From Pseudomonas sp. PSE14 (lineage in GTDB: Bacteria > Pseudomonadota > Gammaproteobacteria > Pseudomonadales > Pseudomonadaceae): 64,000 nucleotides of DNA. A program made the position numbers and the translations under genes. Numbering within the stretch: the first letter of the stretch is position 1; each line of letters starts with the position of its first letter. Below the pieces are notes generated by a model. That model did no database searches. It saw only the letters and a program-made list of their open reading frames with translations, and was not told the origin of the DNA. This document shows positions 33,637 to 42,196 of this stretch, in pieces. The stretch is from the NCBI RefSeq assembly GCF_029203285.1, contig NZ_CP115669.1, positions 5,828,001-5,892,000 on the forward strand, in the 5' to 3' direction.

Positions 33637-35817
33637 ATGAACGATGACCTCTCCCTCCTGCTCAACTCCCTCAATGACCCGCAGCGCCAGGCCGTGGCCG
33701 CGCCGCTGGGGCGCCAGCGCGTGCTCGCTGGCGCCGGGTCCGGCAAGACCCGCGTGCTGGTGCACCGCATCGCCTGGCTGATCCAGGTGGAGCGCGCCTC
33801 GCCGCACAGCATCCTGGCCGTGACCTTCACCAACAAGGCCGCCGCCGAGATGCGCGCGCGGATCGAGCAGCTGCTGGGGATCAACCCGGCCGGCATGTGG
33901 GTCGGCACCTTCCACGGCCTCGCGCACCGCCTGCTGCGCGCGCACTGGCAGGAGGCCAACCTGCCGGAGAACTTCCAGATCCTCGACAGCGACGACCAGC
34001 TGCGCCTGGTCAAGCGCGTGGTGCGCGAGCTGGGGCTGGACGAGCAGCGCTGGCCGCCGCGCCAGGCCCAGTGGTTCATCAACGGGCAGAAGGACGAGGG
34101 CAACCGCCCGCAGAACATCCAGGCCAGCGGCGACCTGTACCTGTCGACCATGGTCAGCATCTACCAGGCCTACGAAGAAGCCTGCGCCCGCGCAGGCGTG
34201 GTGGACTTCGCCGAGCTGCTGCTGCGCTCGCTGGACCTCTGGCGCAACCGCCCGAGCCTGCTGGAGCACTACCAGCGGCGCTTCCGCCACATCCTGGTGG
34301 ACGAGTTCCAGGACACCAACGCCGTGCAGTACGCCTGGCTGCGTTTCCTCGCCAAGGGCGGCGAAAGCCTGATGGTGGTGGGCGACGACGACCAGTCGAT
34401 CTACGGCTGGCGCGGCGCGAAGATCGAGAACATCCAGCACTTCGCCGATGATTTCGCCGGCACCGAGGACATCCGCCTGGAGCAGAACTATCGCTCCACC
34501 GCGACCATCCTGAAGGCCGCCAACGCCCTGATCGCCAACAACAGCGGGCGCCTGGGCAAGGAACTGTGGACCGACGGCGTCGACGGCGACCCGATCACCC
34601 TCTACGCCGGCTTCAACGAACACGACGAGGCACGCTACATCGTCGAAACGATCGAAGACGCCCTGCGCAAGGACGGTTTGAAGCGCAGCGAAATCGCCAT
34701 CCTCTACCGCTCCAACGCCCAGTCCCGCGTGCTGGAAGAAGCGCTGCTGCGGGAGAAGATCCCCTACCGCATCTACGGCGGCCAGCGCTTCTTCGAACGC
34801 GCCGAGATCAAGAACGCCCTGGCCTACCTGCGCCTGATCCGCCTGCGTGACGACGACGCCGCGCTGGAGCGGGTGATCAACGTGCCGCCGCGCGGCATTG
34901 GCGAGAAGACCGTCGAGGCGATCCGCAACGCCGCGCGCCTGAACGGCACCTCCATGTGGCGCGCGATCAACGACGTGATCGCCGCCAAGGCCGTGGCCGG
35001 CCGCGCCGCCAGTGCGTTGAATGGTTTCCTCGAAGCTGTCGACCTGCTGGCGCTGAAGGTGGAAGGCCTGCCGCTGCACCAGATGACCCAGATCGTCATC
35101 GAGCAGTCCGGCCTGATCACCTACCACAAGGAAGAGAAGGGCGAGAAAGGCCAGGCCCGGGTGGAAAACCTGGAAGAACTGGTCAGCGCCGCCCGCGCCT
35201 TCGAGACCCCGGACGACGAGGACACCCCGCCGCTGGTGGCCTTCCTCGACCACACCGCGCTGGAATCCGGCGACACCCAGGCCGACGCCTTCGAGGACAG
35301 CGTGCAGCTGATGACGCTGCACAGCGCCAAGGGCCTGGAGTTCCCGCTGGTGTTCCTCGCCGGCATGGAAGAAGGCCTGTTCCCGCACAAGATGAGCCTG
35401 GAAGAACCCGGGCGCCTGGAAGAAGAACGCCGTCTGGCCTATGTGGGCATCACCCGCGCCATGCAGCGTCTGGTCATGACCTACGCGGAAACCCGCCGCC
35501 TGTACGGCAGCGAGACCTACAACAAGGTCTCGCGCTTCGTCCGCGAAATCCCGCCGAGCCTGATCCAGGAAGTGCGCCTGTCCAACTCGGTGAGCCGCCC
35601 GCTGTCGGGCAACCAGCGCAGCGGCAACCTGTTCAGCGGCGCCAGCGTCCCGGACACCCCGTTCAGCCTCGGCCAGTCCGTGCGCCACCCGCTGTTCGGC
35701 GACGGCGTGATCCTCAACTTCGAAGGCTCCGGCGCCCAGGCGCGGGTGCAGGTGAACTTCGACAGCGAGGGCAGCAAGTGGCTGATGATGGGTTACGCGA
35801 AGCTGGAAGCGATCTGA
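33637..35817 (+). CDS. uvrD: DNA helicase II UvrD
   Basis: A 726-residue superfamily 1A 3'-5' DNA helicase acting in nucleotide excision and mismatch repair. Seen in order: motif I A-G-A-G-S-G-K-T (31-38), motif Ia T-F-T-N-K-A-A-A-E-M, motif II V-D-E-F-Q-D-T-N, motif III D-D-D-Q-S-I-Y-G-W-R-G-A, motif IV L-E-Q-N-Y-R-S, motif V L-M-T-L-H-S-A-K-G-L-E-F and motif VI A-Y-V-G-I-T-R-A. The C-terminus keeps the Tudor-like fold (V-R-H-P-x-F-G-D-G-V-I). The ATG at 33637 is the normal start; the frame upstream is not coding. No LexA box was recognised in the 178-base promoter region. Confidence 0.98.
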   Translation: MNDDLSLLLNSLNDPQRQAVAAPLGRQRVLAGAGSGKTRVLVHRIAWLIQVERASPHSILAVTFTNKAAAEMRARIEQLLGINPAGMWVGTFHGLAHRLLRAHWQEANLPENFQILDSDDQLRLVKRVVRELGLDEQRWPPRQAQWFINGQKDEGNRPQNIQASGDLYLSTMVSIYQAYEEACARAGVVDFAELLLRSLDLWRNRPSLLEHYQRRFRHILVDEFQDTNAVQYAWLRFLAKGGESLMVVGDDDQSIYGWRGAKIENIQHFADDFAGTEDIRLEQNYRSTATILKAANALIANNSGRLGKELWTDGVDGDPITLYAGFNEHDEARYIVETIEDALRKDGLKRSEIAILYRSNAQSRVLEEALLREKIPYRIYGGQRFFERAEIKNALAYLRLIRLRDDDAALERVINVPPRGIGEKTVEAIRNAARLNGTSMWRAINDVIAAKAVAGRAASALNGFLEAVDLLALKVEGLPLHQMTQIVIEQSGLITYHKEEKGEKGQARVENLEELVSAARAFETPDDEDTPPLVAFLDHTALESGDTQADAFEDSVQLMTLHSAKGLEFPLVFLAGMEEGLFPHKMSLEEPGRLEEERRLAYVGITRAMQRLVMTYAETRRLYGSETYNKVSRFVREIPPSLIQEVRLSNSVSRPLSGNQRSGNLFSGASVPDTPFSLGQSVRHPLFGDGVILNFEGSGAQARVQVNFDSEGSKWLMMGYAKLEAI

Positions 35818-35827
35818 CGGCTCTTTT

Positions 35828-35905
35828 GTAGGAGCGGGCTTGCTCGCGAACGGATTCACCGGCGGCTCTGGCGCCGAGATGTTCGCGAGCAAGCTCGCTC
35901 CTACA
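35828..35905. repeat. REP pair between uvrD and the Kef gene
   Basis: Head-to-head REP units with a one-base variant in the left arm (GAGCGGGCTTG). It separates convergent uvrD and the antiporter gene. Confidence 0.92.
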
Positions 35906-35913
35906 GTCAATCC

Positions 35914-37674
35914 TCAGTGCTGCCCGCCGCCGTTCTGCTCGAAGGTCTCGATCAGCGCCACCTGCATCCGCGAGTGCACGCGGATGAACCAGCGCCAGAA
36001 CACCGCGATCACCAGCGCGGCGATCAGCACGACCACCACCAGCAGCTCGCCCGGCGGCAGGATGCTCGAGCTGAGCGCCGCCAATAGCAGCATCATGCCA
36101 CCCAGCGACAGCAGCGGGATCAGCTCGGAAATCACCCGGCGCACCCGCGCCGTATGGCGACCGGCGCTTTCCGCCTTCACGCCCATCTCCGCCAGCAGCA
36201 TCGCCAGCGCCTTGAGCTTGCGGTAGGCGGCGATCAGGAACGGCAGCGACAGCAGCAACGCGGCGCCCCAGACCAGCGCCTTGTGAAGCGCCTCCTGCTC
36301 GACGATATCGGCCAGCCACTGGGAGAGGGTCCCGGCGAAGTAGGCCAGGCCGAAGAAGATGGCGATCACCAGGGTCAGGTTCACACCCACCTGCAGCAGG
36401 ATGCGGCGGATCAGCCCGGCGAGGATCGCCTTGTCGCCGCGCGGCTTGATGCTGCGCAGCCATTCGCCGTACAGGCTGAACACCCGCACCATGGGCGACG
36501 GCAGGCTGCGCCCCAGGTACAACGCCAGCGGGTCGGCGGAGCGGATCAGGTAGGGGGTCAGCAGCGTGGTAATGGCCGATACGCCGACCACCACCGGGTA
36601 GAGGAAGTCGCTGGTCACACCCAGGCTCATGCCCAGCGCGGCGATGATGAAGGAGAACTCGCCGATCTGCGAAAGGCCCATGCCCACGCGCATCGAGGTA
36701 CGCCCATCGTTGCCGGCGATGAAAGCGCCGGCGCCGCACGACACCAGCTTGCCCAGCACCACCACCAGGGTGATCACCAGGATCGGCGCGGCGTAGTCCA
36801 CCAGCACCCTGGGGTCGATGGTCAGACCGATGGCGACGAAGAAGATCGCGCTGAACATGTCGCGCACCGGCTCCATCAGGCGCTCGATCTGCACCAATTG
36901 GCGCGACTCGGCCATGATCGCGCCGATCAGGAAGGCGCCCAGGATCATGCTGTATTCCAGCTTCACCACCAGCAGGCAGAAGCCGAAGCACAGGCCGAGC
37001 ACCGTCACCAGCAGCATCTCGTTGCTTTCGAATTTCGCCACGTAGGCCAGCAGGCGCGGCACCAGCAGAATGCCGACGACCAGCGCGACGACCATGAACA
37101 GGCTGAGCTTGCCGACCGTGGAGAACACCTGGTCGGCCTCCACCGTGCCGCTCACGGCGATGCCGGAGAACAGCGCGATGATGCCGATGCCGAGGATGTC
37201 CTCGATGATCAGCACGCCGAAGATCAGCTGGGCGAAGCGCTCGTTCTTCATCTTCAGGTCGCCGAGGACCTTGATGATGATGGTGGTGGAGGACATCGCC
37301 AGGATCGCGCCGAGGAACAGCGAATCCATGGTGTTCCAGTCGAACAGCCGGCCGATCTCGAAGCCGGCCCAGATCATCAGGGTGATCTCCAGGAAGGCAG
37401 CGATGAAGGCCGTGGCGCCGACCTGGAATAGCTTGCGCAGGGAGAATTCCAGGCCCAGGCAGAACATCAGGAAGATCACCCCCAGCTCGGCGAGGGTCTT
37501 GATCGTGTCTTCGTCGTGCACCAGGGCGAACGGCGGGGTGTGCGGGCCGATGATCACGCCGGCGATGATGTAGCCCAGCACCACCGGCTGCTTGAAGCGA
37601 TGGCAGAGGATGGTGACGAAGCCGGCGATCAGCATGATCACCGCAAGGTCCTGAATGAAGTCGATGGCATGCAT
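35914..37674 (-). CDS. Kef-type cation:proton antiporter without an RCK domain
   Basis: A 586-residue membrane protein of the monovalent cation:proton antiporter-2 family. Twelve or so helices are visible; family motifs include V-V-L-G-Y-I-I-A-G-V-I-I-G-P and the conserved membrane Asp in I-I-E-D-I-L-G-I, then G-L-S-Q-I-G-E-F-S-F-I. Unlike KefB/KefC or the second antiporter in this window, it has no TrkA-N domain; the last 200 residues are instead further hydrophobic helices. The ion is K+ or Na+ by family, not determined here. Confidence 0.92.
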   Translation of the reverse strand: MHAIDFIQDLAVIMLIAGFVTILCHRFKQPVVLGYIIAGVIIGPHTPPFALVHDEDTIKTLAELGVIFLMFCLGLEFSLRKLFQVGATAFIAAFLEITLMIWAGFEIGRLFDWNTMDSLFLGAILAMSSTTIIIKVLGDLKMKNERFAQLIFGVLIIEDILGIGIIALFSGIAVSGTVEADQVFSTVGKLSLFMVVALVVGILLVPRLLAYVAKFESNEMLLVTVLGLCFGFCLLVVKLEYSMILGAFLIGAIMAESRQLVQIERLMEPVRDMFSAIFFVAIGLTIDPRVLVDYAAPILVITLVVVLGKLVSCGAGAFIAGNDGRTSMRVGMGLSQIGEFSFIIAALGMSLGVTSDFLYPVVVGVSAITTLLTPYLIRSADPLALYLGRSLPSPMVRVFSLYGEWLRSIKPRGDKAILAGLIRRILLQVGVNLTLVIAIFFGLAYFAGTLSQWLADIVEQEALHKALVWGAALLLSLPFLIAAYRKLKALAMLLAEMGVKAESAGRHTARVRRVISELIPLLSLGGMMLLLAALSSSILPPGELLVVVVLIAALVIAVFWRWFIRVHSRMQVALIETFEQNGGGQH

Positions 37675-37774
37675 GGTCGGCGGTCCTCGCGGCGTGGGGT
37701 CTGGGGATCGCGCGGCGAAGGCCTCGCTCAGCGAAGCCTATCATCCGGATTTCGCCGCCCGGCGGCTCTGAAAG

Positions 37775-37793
37775 AATCAGTAACAGACTGATT
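37775..37793. promoter_or_regulatory. Inverted repeat in the antiporter / Tim44-like divergent region
   Basis: AATCAGT-AACAG-ACTGATT, perfect 7-bp arms in the 239-base gap between two divergent genes. With no U-tract and in a divergent region, an operator is more likely than a terminator. The binding factor is unknown. Confidence 0.5.
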
Positions 37794-37913
37794 TGGAAAG
37801 GGAATCCACAGACCCCATATAGGGCAACAGCGCGAAACAAAATCCGGCTGGCCCTCACCGGCATAGCTCGGCAACATGACGCGCGTCGAATACCAACCAA
37901 GAGAATGACAACG

Positions 37914-38789
37914 ATGAAGCGCTTTCTCAGCCTTGCCATGGCCTTCTGTGTCGCCGTGACGCTCAGCCTCGACGTCAACGCCGCCAAACGTTTCGGTGGC
38001 GGCAAGAGCATGGGCTCGGCGCCGAGCCACCAGACCCGCCAGGCGCAACCTTCCGCCGCCCCGACTTCCCCCACCGCGGCGCCTGCCGCTACCGGCGCTG
38101 CCGCTGGCGCAGCCGGTGCCGCCGCCAAGAGCGGCGCTTCGCGCTGGCTCGGCCCGCTGGCCGGCCTGGCCGCCGGTGGCCTGCTCGCTTCCATGTTCAT
38201 GGGCGATGGCTTCCAGGGCATGCAGTTCCTCGACATCCTGATCATCGCGCTGATCGCGTTCATCGCCTTCCGCTTCATCGCTTCCCGTCGCCGCCAGCAG
38301 CAGGGCCACCAGCCCGCCATGGCCGGTCATGCACCGATGCAGCGTGAAATGCCGGCCCAACCGTCGGTCTTCGGTGGCGCCGCTCGTCCGGTGATGGACA
38401 CCCGCCCGGTGATCAACGCGCCGAGCTGGTTCGATGAAACCCGCTTCATCGGCGCGGCCCGCGAGCACTTCATGTCCCTGCAGCAGCACTGGGACGCCAA
38501 CGAGATGGACAAGATCGCCGAGTTCGTCACCCCGCAGATGCTGCAGTTCCTCAAGCAGGAACGCGCCGACCTGGGCGACGGCTACCAGTCCACCTACATC
38601 GACAACCTCGACGTGCAGCTCGAAGGCGTCGACGACAATGCCGAGAAGACCATCGCCACCCTGACCTTCAGCGGCGTGTCGAAGTCCTCGCGCTTCGACC
38701 AGGGCGAGCCCTTCAGCGAAAGCTGGCGCATGGAGCGTGCCCAGGGCGAAAACCAGCCCTGGCTGGTGGCGGGCATCCGTCAGAACTGA
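37914..38789 (+). CDS. Tim44-like domain membrane protein
   Basis: A 291-residue exported protein. A signal peptide (KRFLSLAMAFCVAVTLSLDVNA) precedes an Ala/Pro/Gly linker (about residues 40-80), a transmembrane segment (LDILIIALIAFIAFRFIA) and a Tim44-like C-terminal domain with F-D-E-T-R-F-I-G-A-A-R-E-H-F and W-D-A-N-E-M-D-K-I-A-E-F-V-T-P. In bacteria these proteins are of unknown role. The ATG at 37914 was preferred to that at 37905 because GAGA is at proper spacing only for the former. A strong terminator follows. Confidence 0.88.
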   Translation: MKRFLSLAMAFCVAVTLSLDVNAAKRFGGGKSMGSAPSHQTRQAQPSAAPTSPTAAPAATGAAAGAAGAAAKSGASRWLGPLAGLAAGGLLASMFMGDGFQGMQFLDILIIALIAFIAFRFIASRRRQQQGHQPAMAGHAPMQREMPAQPSVFGGAARPVMDTRPVINAPSWFDETRFIGAAREHFMSLQQHWDANEMDKIAEFVTPQMLQFLKQERADLGDGYQSTYIDNLDVQLEGVDDNAEKTIATLTFSGVSKSSRFDQGEPFSESWRMERAQGENQPWLVAGIRQN

Positions 38790-38806
38790 TCCTGCGCGCA
38801 ACACTG

Positions 38807-38835
38807 AAAAAGCCCGGCCTTGGCCGGGCTTTTTC
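38807..38835 (+). terminator. Rho-independent terminator of the Tim44-like gene
   Basis: AAAAAGCCCGGCC-TT-GGCCGGGCTTTTT, a symmetric stem with flanking A- and T-runs, 18 bases after the stop. Confidence 0.94.
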
Positions 38836-38983
38836 GTTTCTCGGGGAAGATCGATGCGCTGGACTCCCCTCGCCCGGCACCTGAGCCGCCCGTCCGGCCA
38901 GCGCTCCCGCAGTGGTCTTGCGCCGAGGGCCGGCTACTACTGTATAAAGCGCGCCATTCGTCGAAAGTAGAGAGGCCCCGCCT

Positions 38984-39385
38984 GTGGAAGATGTGATCGA
39001 GAAACTGCGTGAAGCGAACGAACCGGTTCCCGTCCCGCTGGAATTGCCGGACGAAGAACTGCTGGTGGAGATCGAAGAAGCCCTGCTGATAGGCATTCCG
39101 TCGGAATTCCGCGAGTTTCTTCTGCAGGTCAGCGACGTGGTTTACGGCCGCCTGGAACCCGTCACGGTGACCGATCCGCACTCCCATACCTACCTGCCGG
39201 AGGTGGCCGCCGTGGCCTGGTCGATGGGCCTGCCGCGCGAGCTGATACCGCTCTGCGCCGATGGTGACGACTACTACGCGGTGGCCGAAGACGGCGAAGT
39301 GGTGCTCTGGGCCGACGGCGAGCTCACCGAGGAAACCTGGGACTCGGTATGGACCTGGGCACGCGACGTATGGCTCGACACCTGA
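38984..39385 (+). CDS. SMI1/KNR4 family protein
   Basis: A 133-residue acidic cytosolic protein with the SMI1/KNR4 (SUKH) fold: I-G-I-P-S-E-F-R-E-F-L-L-Q-V-S-D-V-V-Y-G near residues 37-55, and L-I-P-L-C-A-D-G-D-D-Y-Y-A-V near 87-100. SUKH proteins are often immunity factors, but no toxin gene is adjacent and this type is common as an orphan in pseudomonads. The GTG start at 38984 has GAGAGG 8 bases upstream. Confidence 0.87.
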   Translation: MEDVIEKLREANEPVPVPLELPDEELLVEIEEALLIGIPSEFREFLLQVSDVVYGRLEPVTVTDPHSHTYLPEVAAVAWSMGLPRELIPLCADGDDYYAVAEDGEVVLWADGELTEETWDSVWTWARDVWLDT

Positions 39386-39494
39386 GCCGGAGCTTCGGAA
39401 TTTCCTGAAACTTCGGTGGTCTCACTGGCAACTCACCGTACCTTCGGCCCCTTTGCTGTCCAGGCCAGGCACGATGCCTTGTTGTGGAGATGCT

Positions 39495-39707
39495 ATGAAG
39501 TTCAAAGCCCTGTTCACCAGCCTGTTGCTGCTCGGTCTCGCCGGATGCGCCGACAAGGCCGTGGTGACGCTGCAGGATGGCAGCGAAATACTGGTGAAGG
39601 ATCACTCTGATTACGACAAATACAATGACTACTACGAATTCGAGCAGCTCAATGGCGAGACCATCCTGATCAAGAAGGATAATGTCCGCTTCATCAAGAC
39701 ACCCTGA
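39495..39707 (+). CDS. YgdI/YgdR-type small lipoprotein
   Basis: A 70-residue lipoprotein of the YgdI/YgdR (DUF903) family. The signal peptide (KALFTSLLLLGL) ends in the lipobox L-A-G-C (Cys about 18). The mature part is a small beta-barrel-like SH3-type unit with V-T-L-Q-D-G-S-E-I-L-V-K-D and the ending I-K-K-D-N-V-R-F-I-K. The function is unknown. GGAG stands 6 bases before the ATG. Confidence 0.9.
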   Translation: MKFKALFTSLLLLGLAGCADKAVVTLQDGSEILVKDHSDYDKYNDYYEFEQLNGETILIKKDNVRFIKTP

Positions 39708-39793
39708 GTGCCGACACGGTGAGATGTCGATCAGCGAGGAGGTGAGCGCAGCGCTCGCGCTCCTGGCTGATCCAATCCGCTTCGCTGCGGGGC

Positions 39794-40459
39794 CTATCGC
39801 GCCCCCAGCCGTCCCCCGCTCTCCAGTTCGAGCAGATTGAGCAGGTACTGGCCGCAGTAGCCCAGGTCCTGCTCGACGGCTTTGCGCGCGCCCGCGCCAT
39901 CGCCACGCTCCAGGGCGCGCAGCGCGTCTTCGTGGAAGTCGTTCAGGCGCAGCGACAGGTCGGCCTCGGTGAACAGGCGGTTGAAGAACGGCCCGACCTG
40001 CAGCCAGAGCGCCTCGATCATGCGCAGCAGGGTCGGGTTGCCGCAGGCGCTGTAGAGCGTGAGGTGGAACAGGCTGTTGGCGTCCAGATAACCCTGGACG
40101 TCGCGGGCATTCAGCGCATTTTCCATGCGCTCGGTGCATTCGCGCAGCACCTCCATGTCAGCCGGGCGCAGATGCCGGGCCGCATCCTCCACCGCCAGTC
40201 CCTCCAGGGATTGCCGCACCTGCAGGATCTGCAGGTAGCGCTCGCGGGTCATCACCGGTACCCGCAGCGAGCGCTGCGGCTCGCCTTCGAGCGCACCCTC
40301 GGCGACCAGCCGCTGCAAGGCGGCGCGCACGGGCATCGGGCTCGTGCCCCACTCCTGGGCCAGGTCGCGGATCTTGAGCCGCTCGCCGGGCTGGAAGCGC
40401 CCGCTCAATAGAGCCTGGCGCAGGTTCAGGTACAGCTGCTCCTGAAGGTTGTCGGCCAT
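39794..40459 (-). CDS. GntR-family (FadR subfamily) transcriptional regulator
   Basis: A 221-residue regulator. The N-terminal winged helix (about residues 5-68) has R-L-K-I-R-D-L-A-Q-E-W-G-T-S-P-M-P-V-R-A-A-L-Q-R-L. The C-terminal FCD domain (about 78-205) contains the metal-binding pattern D-A-N-S-L-F-H-L-T-L. It is divergent from the aminotransferase gene, and two TGTGATCACA palindromes lie in the gap, so it probably represses the aminotransferase-GS cluster. I recall the same arrangement at PA5525. The ligand is unknown. Confidence 0.92.
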   Translation of the reverse strand: MADNLQEQLYLNLRQALLSGRFQPGERLKIRDLAQEWGTSPMPVRAALQRLVAEGALEGEPQRSLRVPVMTRERYLQILQVRQSLEGLAVEDAARHLRPADMEVLRECTERMENALNARDVQGYLDANSLFHLTLYSACGNPTLLRMIEALWLQVGPFFNRLFTEADLSLRLNDFHEDALRALERGDGAGARKAVEQDLGYCGQYLLNLLELESGGRLGAR

Positions 40460-40558
40460 CGCACGTCACTCCCGGCCGGCCGGCGGCGCCGGCAGTTGGG
40501 CGAAGGTCAGGCTGCAGTTGTGCATCATCTTGCGTATCCCTTGTTTTCGATCAGACAG

Positions 40559-40637
40559 ATTCTGTGATCACAGAATTCTTTACAGGGCAGATTATCAGGC
40601 TACACATCCTCTGTATTGACTTTTTTGTGATCACAAA
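40559..40637. promoter_or_regulatory. Twin TGTGATCACA operators of the GntR regulator
   Basis: ATTCTGTGATCACAGAAT (40559-40576) is a perfect 18-bp palindrome and TTTGTGATCACAAA (40624-40637) a perfect 14-bp palindrome with the same core, 65 bases apart centre to centre (about six helical turns). The second follows a TTGACT -35-like element (40616-40621), so it would cover the aminotransferase promoter. This spacing suits cooperative binding or looping by the divergent GntR protein. Confidence 0.78.
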
Positions 40638-40673
40638 TAGAAGATGTGCAAAAAAACAAACGAGGTGTGCAAC

Positions 40674-42068
40674 ATGACCGCCAGCGGAATCGCCCAACAG
40701 GCCGTCGATCTCTTCACCGCCCGTGAGCGCCAGCGCTTCCTGGAACAGAACCCCAAGTCCGTCGCCCTCGCCGAGCGCGCGCACAAGTCGCTGTACGCCG
40801 GCGTGCCGATGCACTGGATGGCCGACTGGTCCACGCCGTGCCCGCTGTTCGTCGAGCGCGCCCAGGGCGCCCGCTTCTACGATGTGGACGGCCATGACTA
40901 CGTGGACTTCTGCCTGGGCGACACCGGCAGCATGTTCGGCCACTCCCCGGCGCCGATCGCCCGCGCCCTCGCCGAGCAGGGCGCCCGCGGCCTGACCACC
41001 ATGCTTCCGGGCGAAGACGCCGTGGTCTGCGGCGAACTGCTCGCCGCGCGCTTCGGCCTGCCCTACTGGCAGGTGACCGCCACCGCCACCGACTCCAACC
41101 GCTACGTGCTGCGCTGGGCCCGCGCGGTGACCAAGCGCAAGACCCTGCTGGTGTTCGACGGCTGCTACCATGGCACCGTGGACGACGTGATGGTGCGCTA
41201 CCGTGACGGCGAGACCGTGCACCGCTCCGGCCTGGTCGGCCAGGCCTACGACCTGACCCAGCACAGCCGCTCCATCCCGTTCAACGACGTGGAAGCGCTG
41301 GAAGCCGCGCTGGCCCAGGGCGACGTCTGCGCCCTGCTGTGCGAACCGGCGATGACCAACATCGGCATGGTCCTGCCCGATCCGGGCTTCATGCAGAAGT
41401 GCCGCGAACTGACCCGCAAGTACGGTTCGCTGCTGATCATCGACGAAACCCACACCATCTCCACCAACATCGGCGGCTGCACCCAGCTGTGGAACCTCGA
41501 CCCGGACTTCTTCGTGGTCGGCAAGCCGATCGCCGGCGGCGTGCCCTGCGGCATCTTCGGCTGCAGCGCGGAGATGGCCGAACGCATGGCCGCCTCGCGC
41601 AAGAGCGCCCAGGAAGACAGCCATGGCCACGGCCACAGCGGCATGGGCACCACGCTCTCGGCCAACGCCCTGGCCATGCACTGCATGCGCGCCAACCTGG
41701 AACAGGTGATGACCCAGGCCGCCTACGACCACATGCTGCCGCTGGCCAAGCGCCTGGCCGACGGCTTCCGCACGCTGATCGCCAAGCACGAGCTGAAGTG
41801 GTCGGTGACCGAGCTGGGCGCGCGCAGCGAATTCCAGTTCTGCCCCGTCTCGCCGCGCACCGGCGCCGAGGCCGAAGCGGCCTTCCACGACGAGCTGCAG
41901 ATGGCGCTGCACCTGTACCTGATCAACCGCGGCATCCTGATCACGCCGTTCCACAACATGACCTTGTGCTGCCCGGACACCACAGCCGAAGACGTGGATC
42001 GCCTGATCGCGACGCTGGATGCGGGCATCACCGAGCTGCTGGCCATCCCCGGCGCCCGCGAGGCCTGA
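40674..42068 (+). CDS. Class III (GSAM-like) PLP-dependent aminotransferase
   Basis: A 464-residue aminotransferase of fold type I, class III. Seen: the PLP phosphate region, the cofactor Asp in L-L-I-I-D-E-T-H (D257) and the Schiff-base Lys in V-V-G-K-P-I-A-G-G (K284). A His-rich insert (S-H-G-H-G-H-S-G) near residue 325 just before the conserved G-M-G-T-T-L-S-A-N is unusual. The substrate is unknown; the next gene is a gamma-glutamylpolyamine-synthetase-like enzyme, so an amine or amino acid is likely. The ATG at 40674 has GAGG 8 bases upstream. It is the PA5523-like gene by recalled order. Confidence 0.92.
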   Translation: MTASGIAQQAVDLFTARERQRFLEQNPKSVALAERAHKSLYAGVPMHWMADWSTPCPLFVERAQGARFYDVDGHDYVDFCLGDTGSMFGHSPAPIARALAEQGARGLTTMLPGEDAVVCGELLAARFGLPYWQVTATATDSNRYVLRWARAVTKRKTLLVFDGCYHGTVDDVMVRYRDGETVHRSGLVGQAYDLTQHSRSIPFNDVEALEAALAQGDVCALLCEPAMTNIGMVLPDPGFMQKCRELTRKYGSLLIIDETHTISTNIGGCTQLWNLDPDFFVVGKPIAGGVPCGIFGCSAEMAERMAASRKSAQEDSHGHGHSGMGTTLSANALAMHCMRANLEQVMTQAAYDHMLPLAKRLADGFRTLIAKHELKWSVTELGARSEFQFCPVSPRTGAEAEAAFHDELQMALHLYLINRGILITPFHNMTLCCPDTTAEDVDRLIATLDAGITELLAIPGAREA

Positions 42069-42077
42069 TCAAAACCT

Positions 42078-42154
42078 GTAGGAGCGAGCTTGCTCGCGAA
42101 CCCGCCTCAAGGCGGATTTGCAGGAAAGCGTTCGCGAGCAAGCTCGCTCCTACG
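42078..42154. repeat. REP pair inside the aminotransferase-GS unit
   Basis: A head-to-head REP pair in the 128-base gap between two same-strand genes, a place where it may dampen or differentially stabilise the two parts of one transcript. Confidence 0.92.
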
Positions 42155-42196
42155 AAAAGCAAATACCCCCGGCGCACCGCGCCACCGAGGACCATC

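Noticed and set aside
35714-38320. An 868-codon minus-strand open frame over the antiporter
   Set aside because: It runs out of frame through the Kef gene and across REP and promoter sequence; the 586-residue Kef frame has all the family motifs.
38984-39385. SMI1/KNR4 protein as an immunity gene of a polymorphic toxin
   Set aside because: No toxin, Rhs, CdiA or secretion gene is nearby; an orphan housekeeping copy is more likely.
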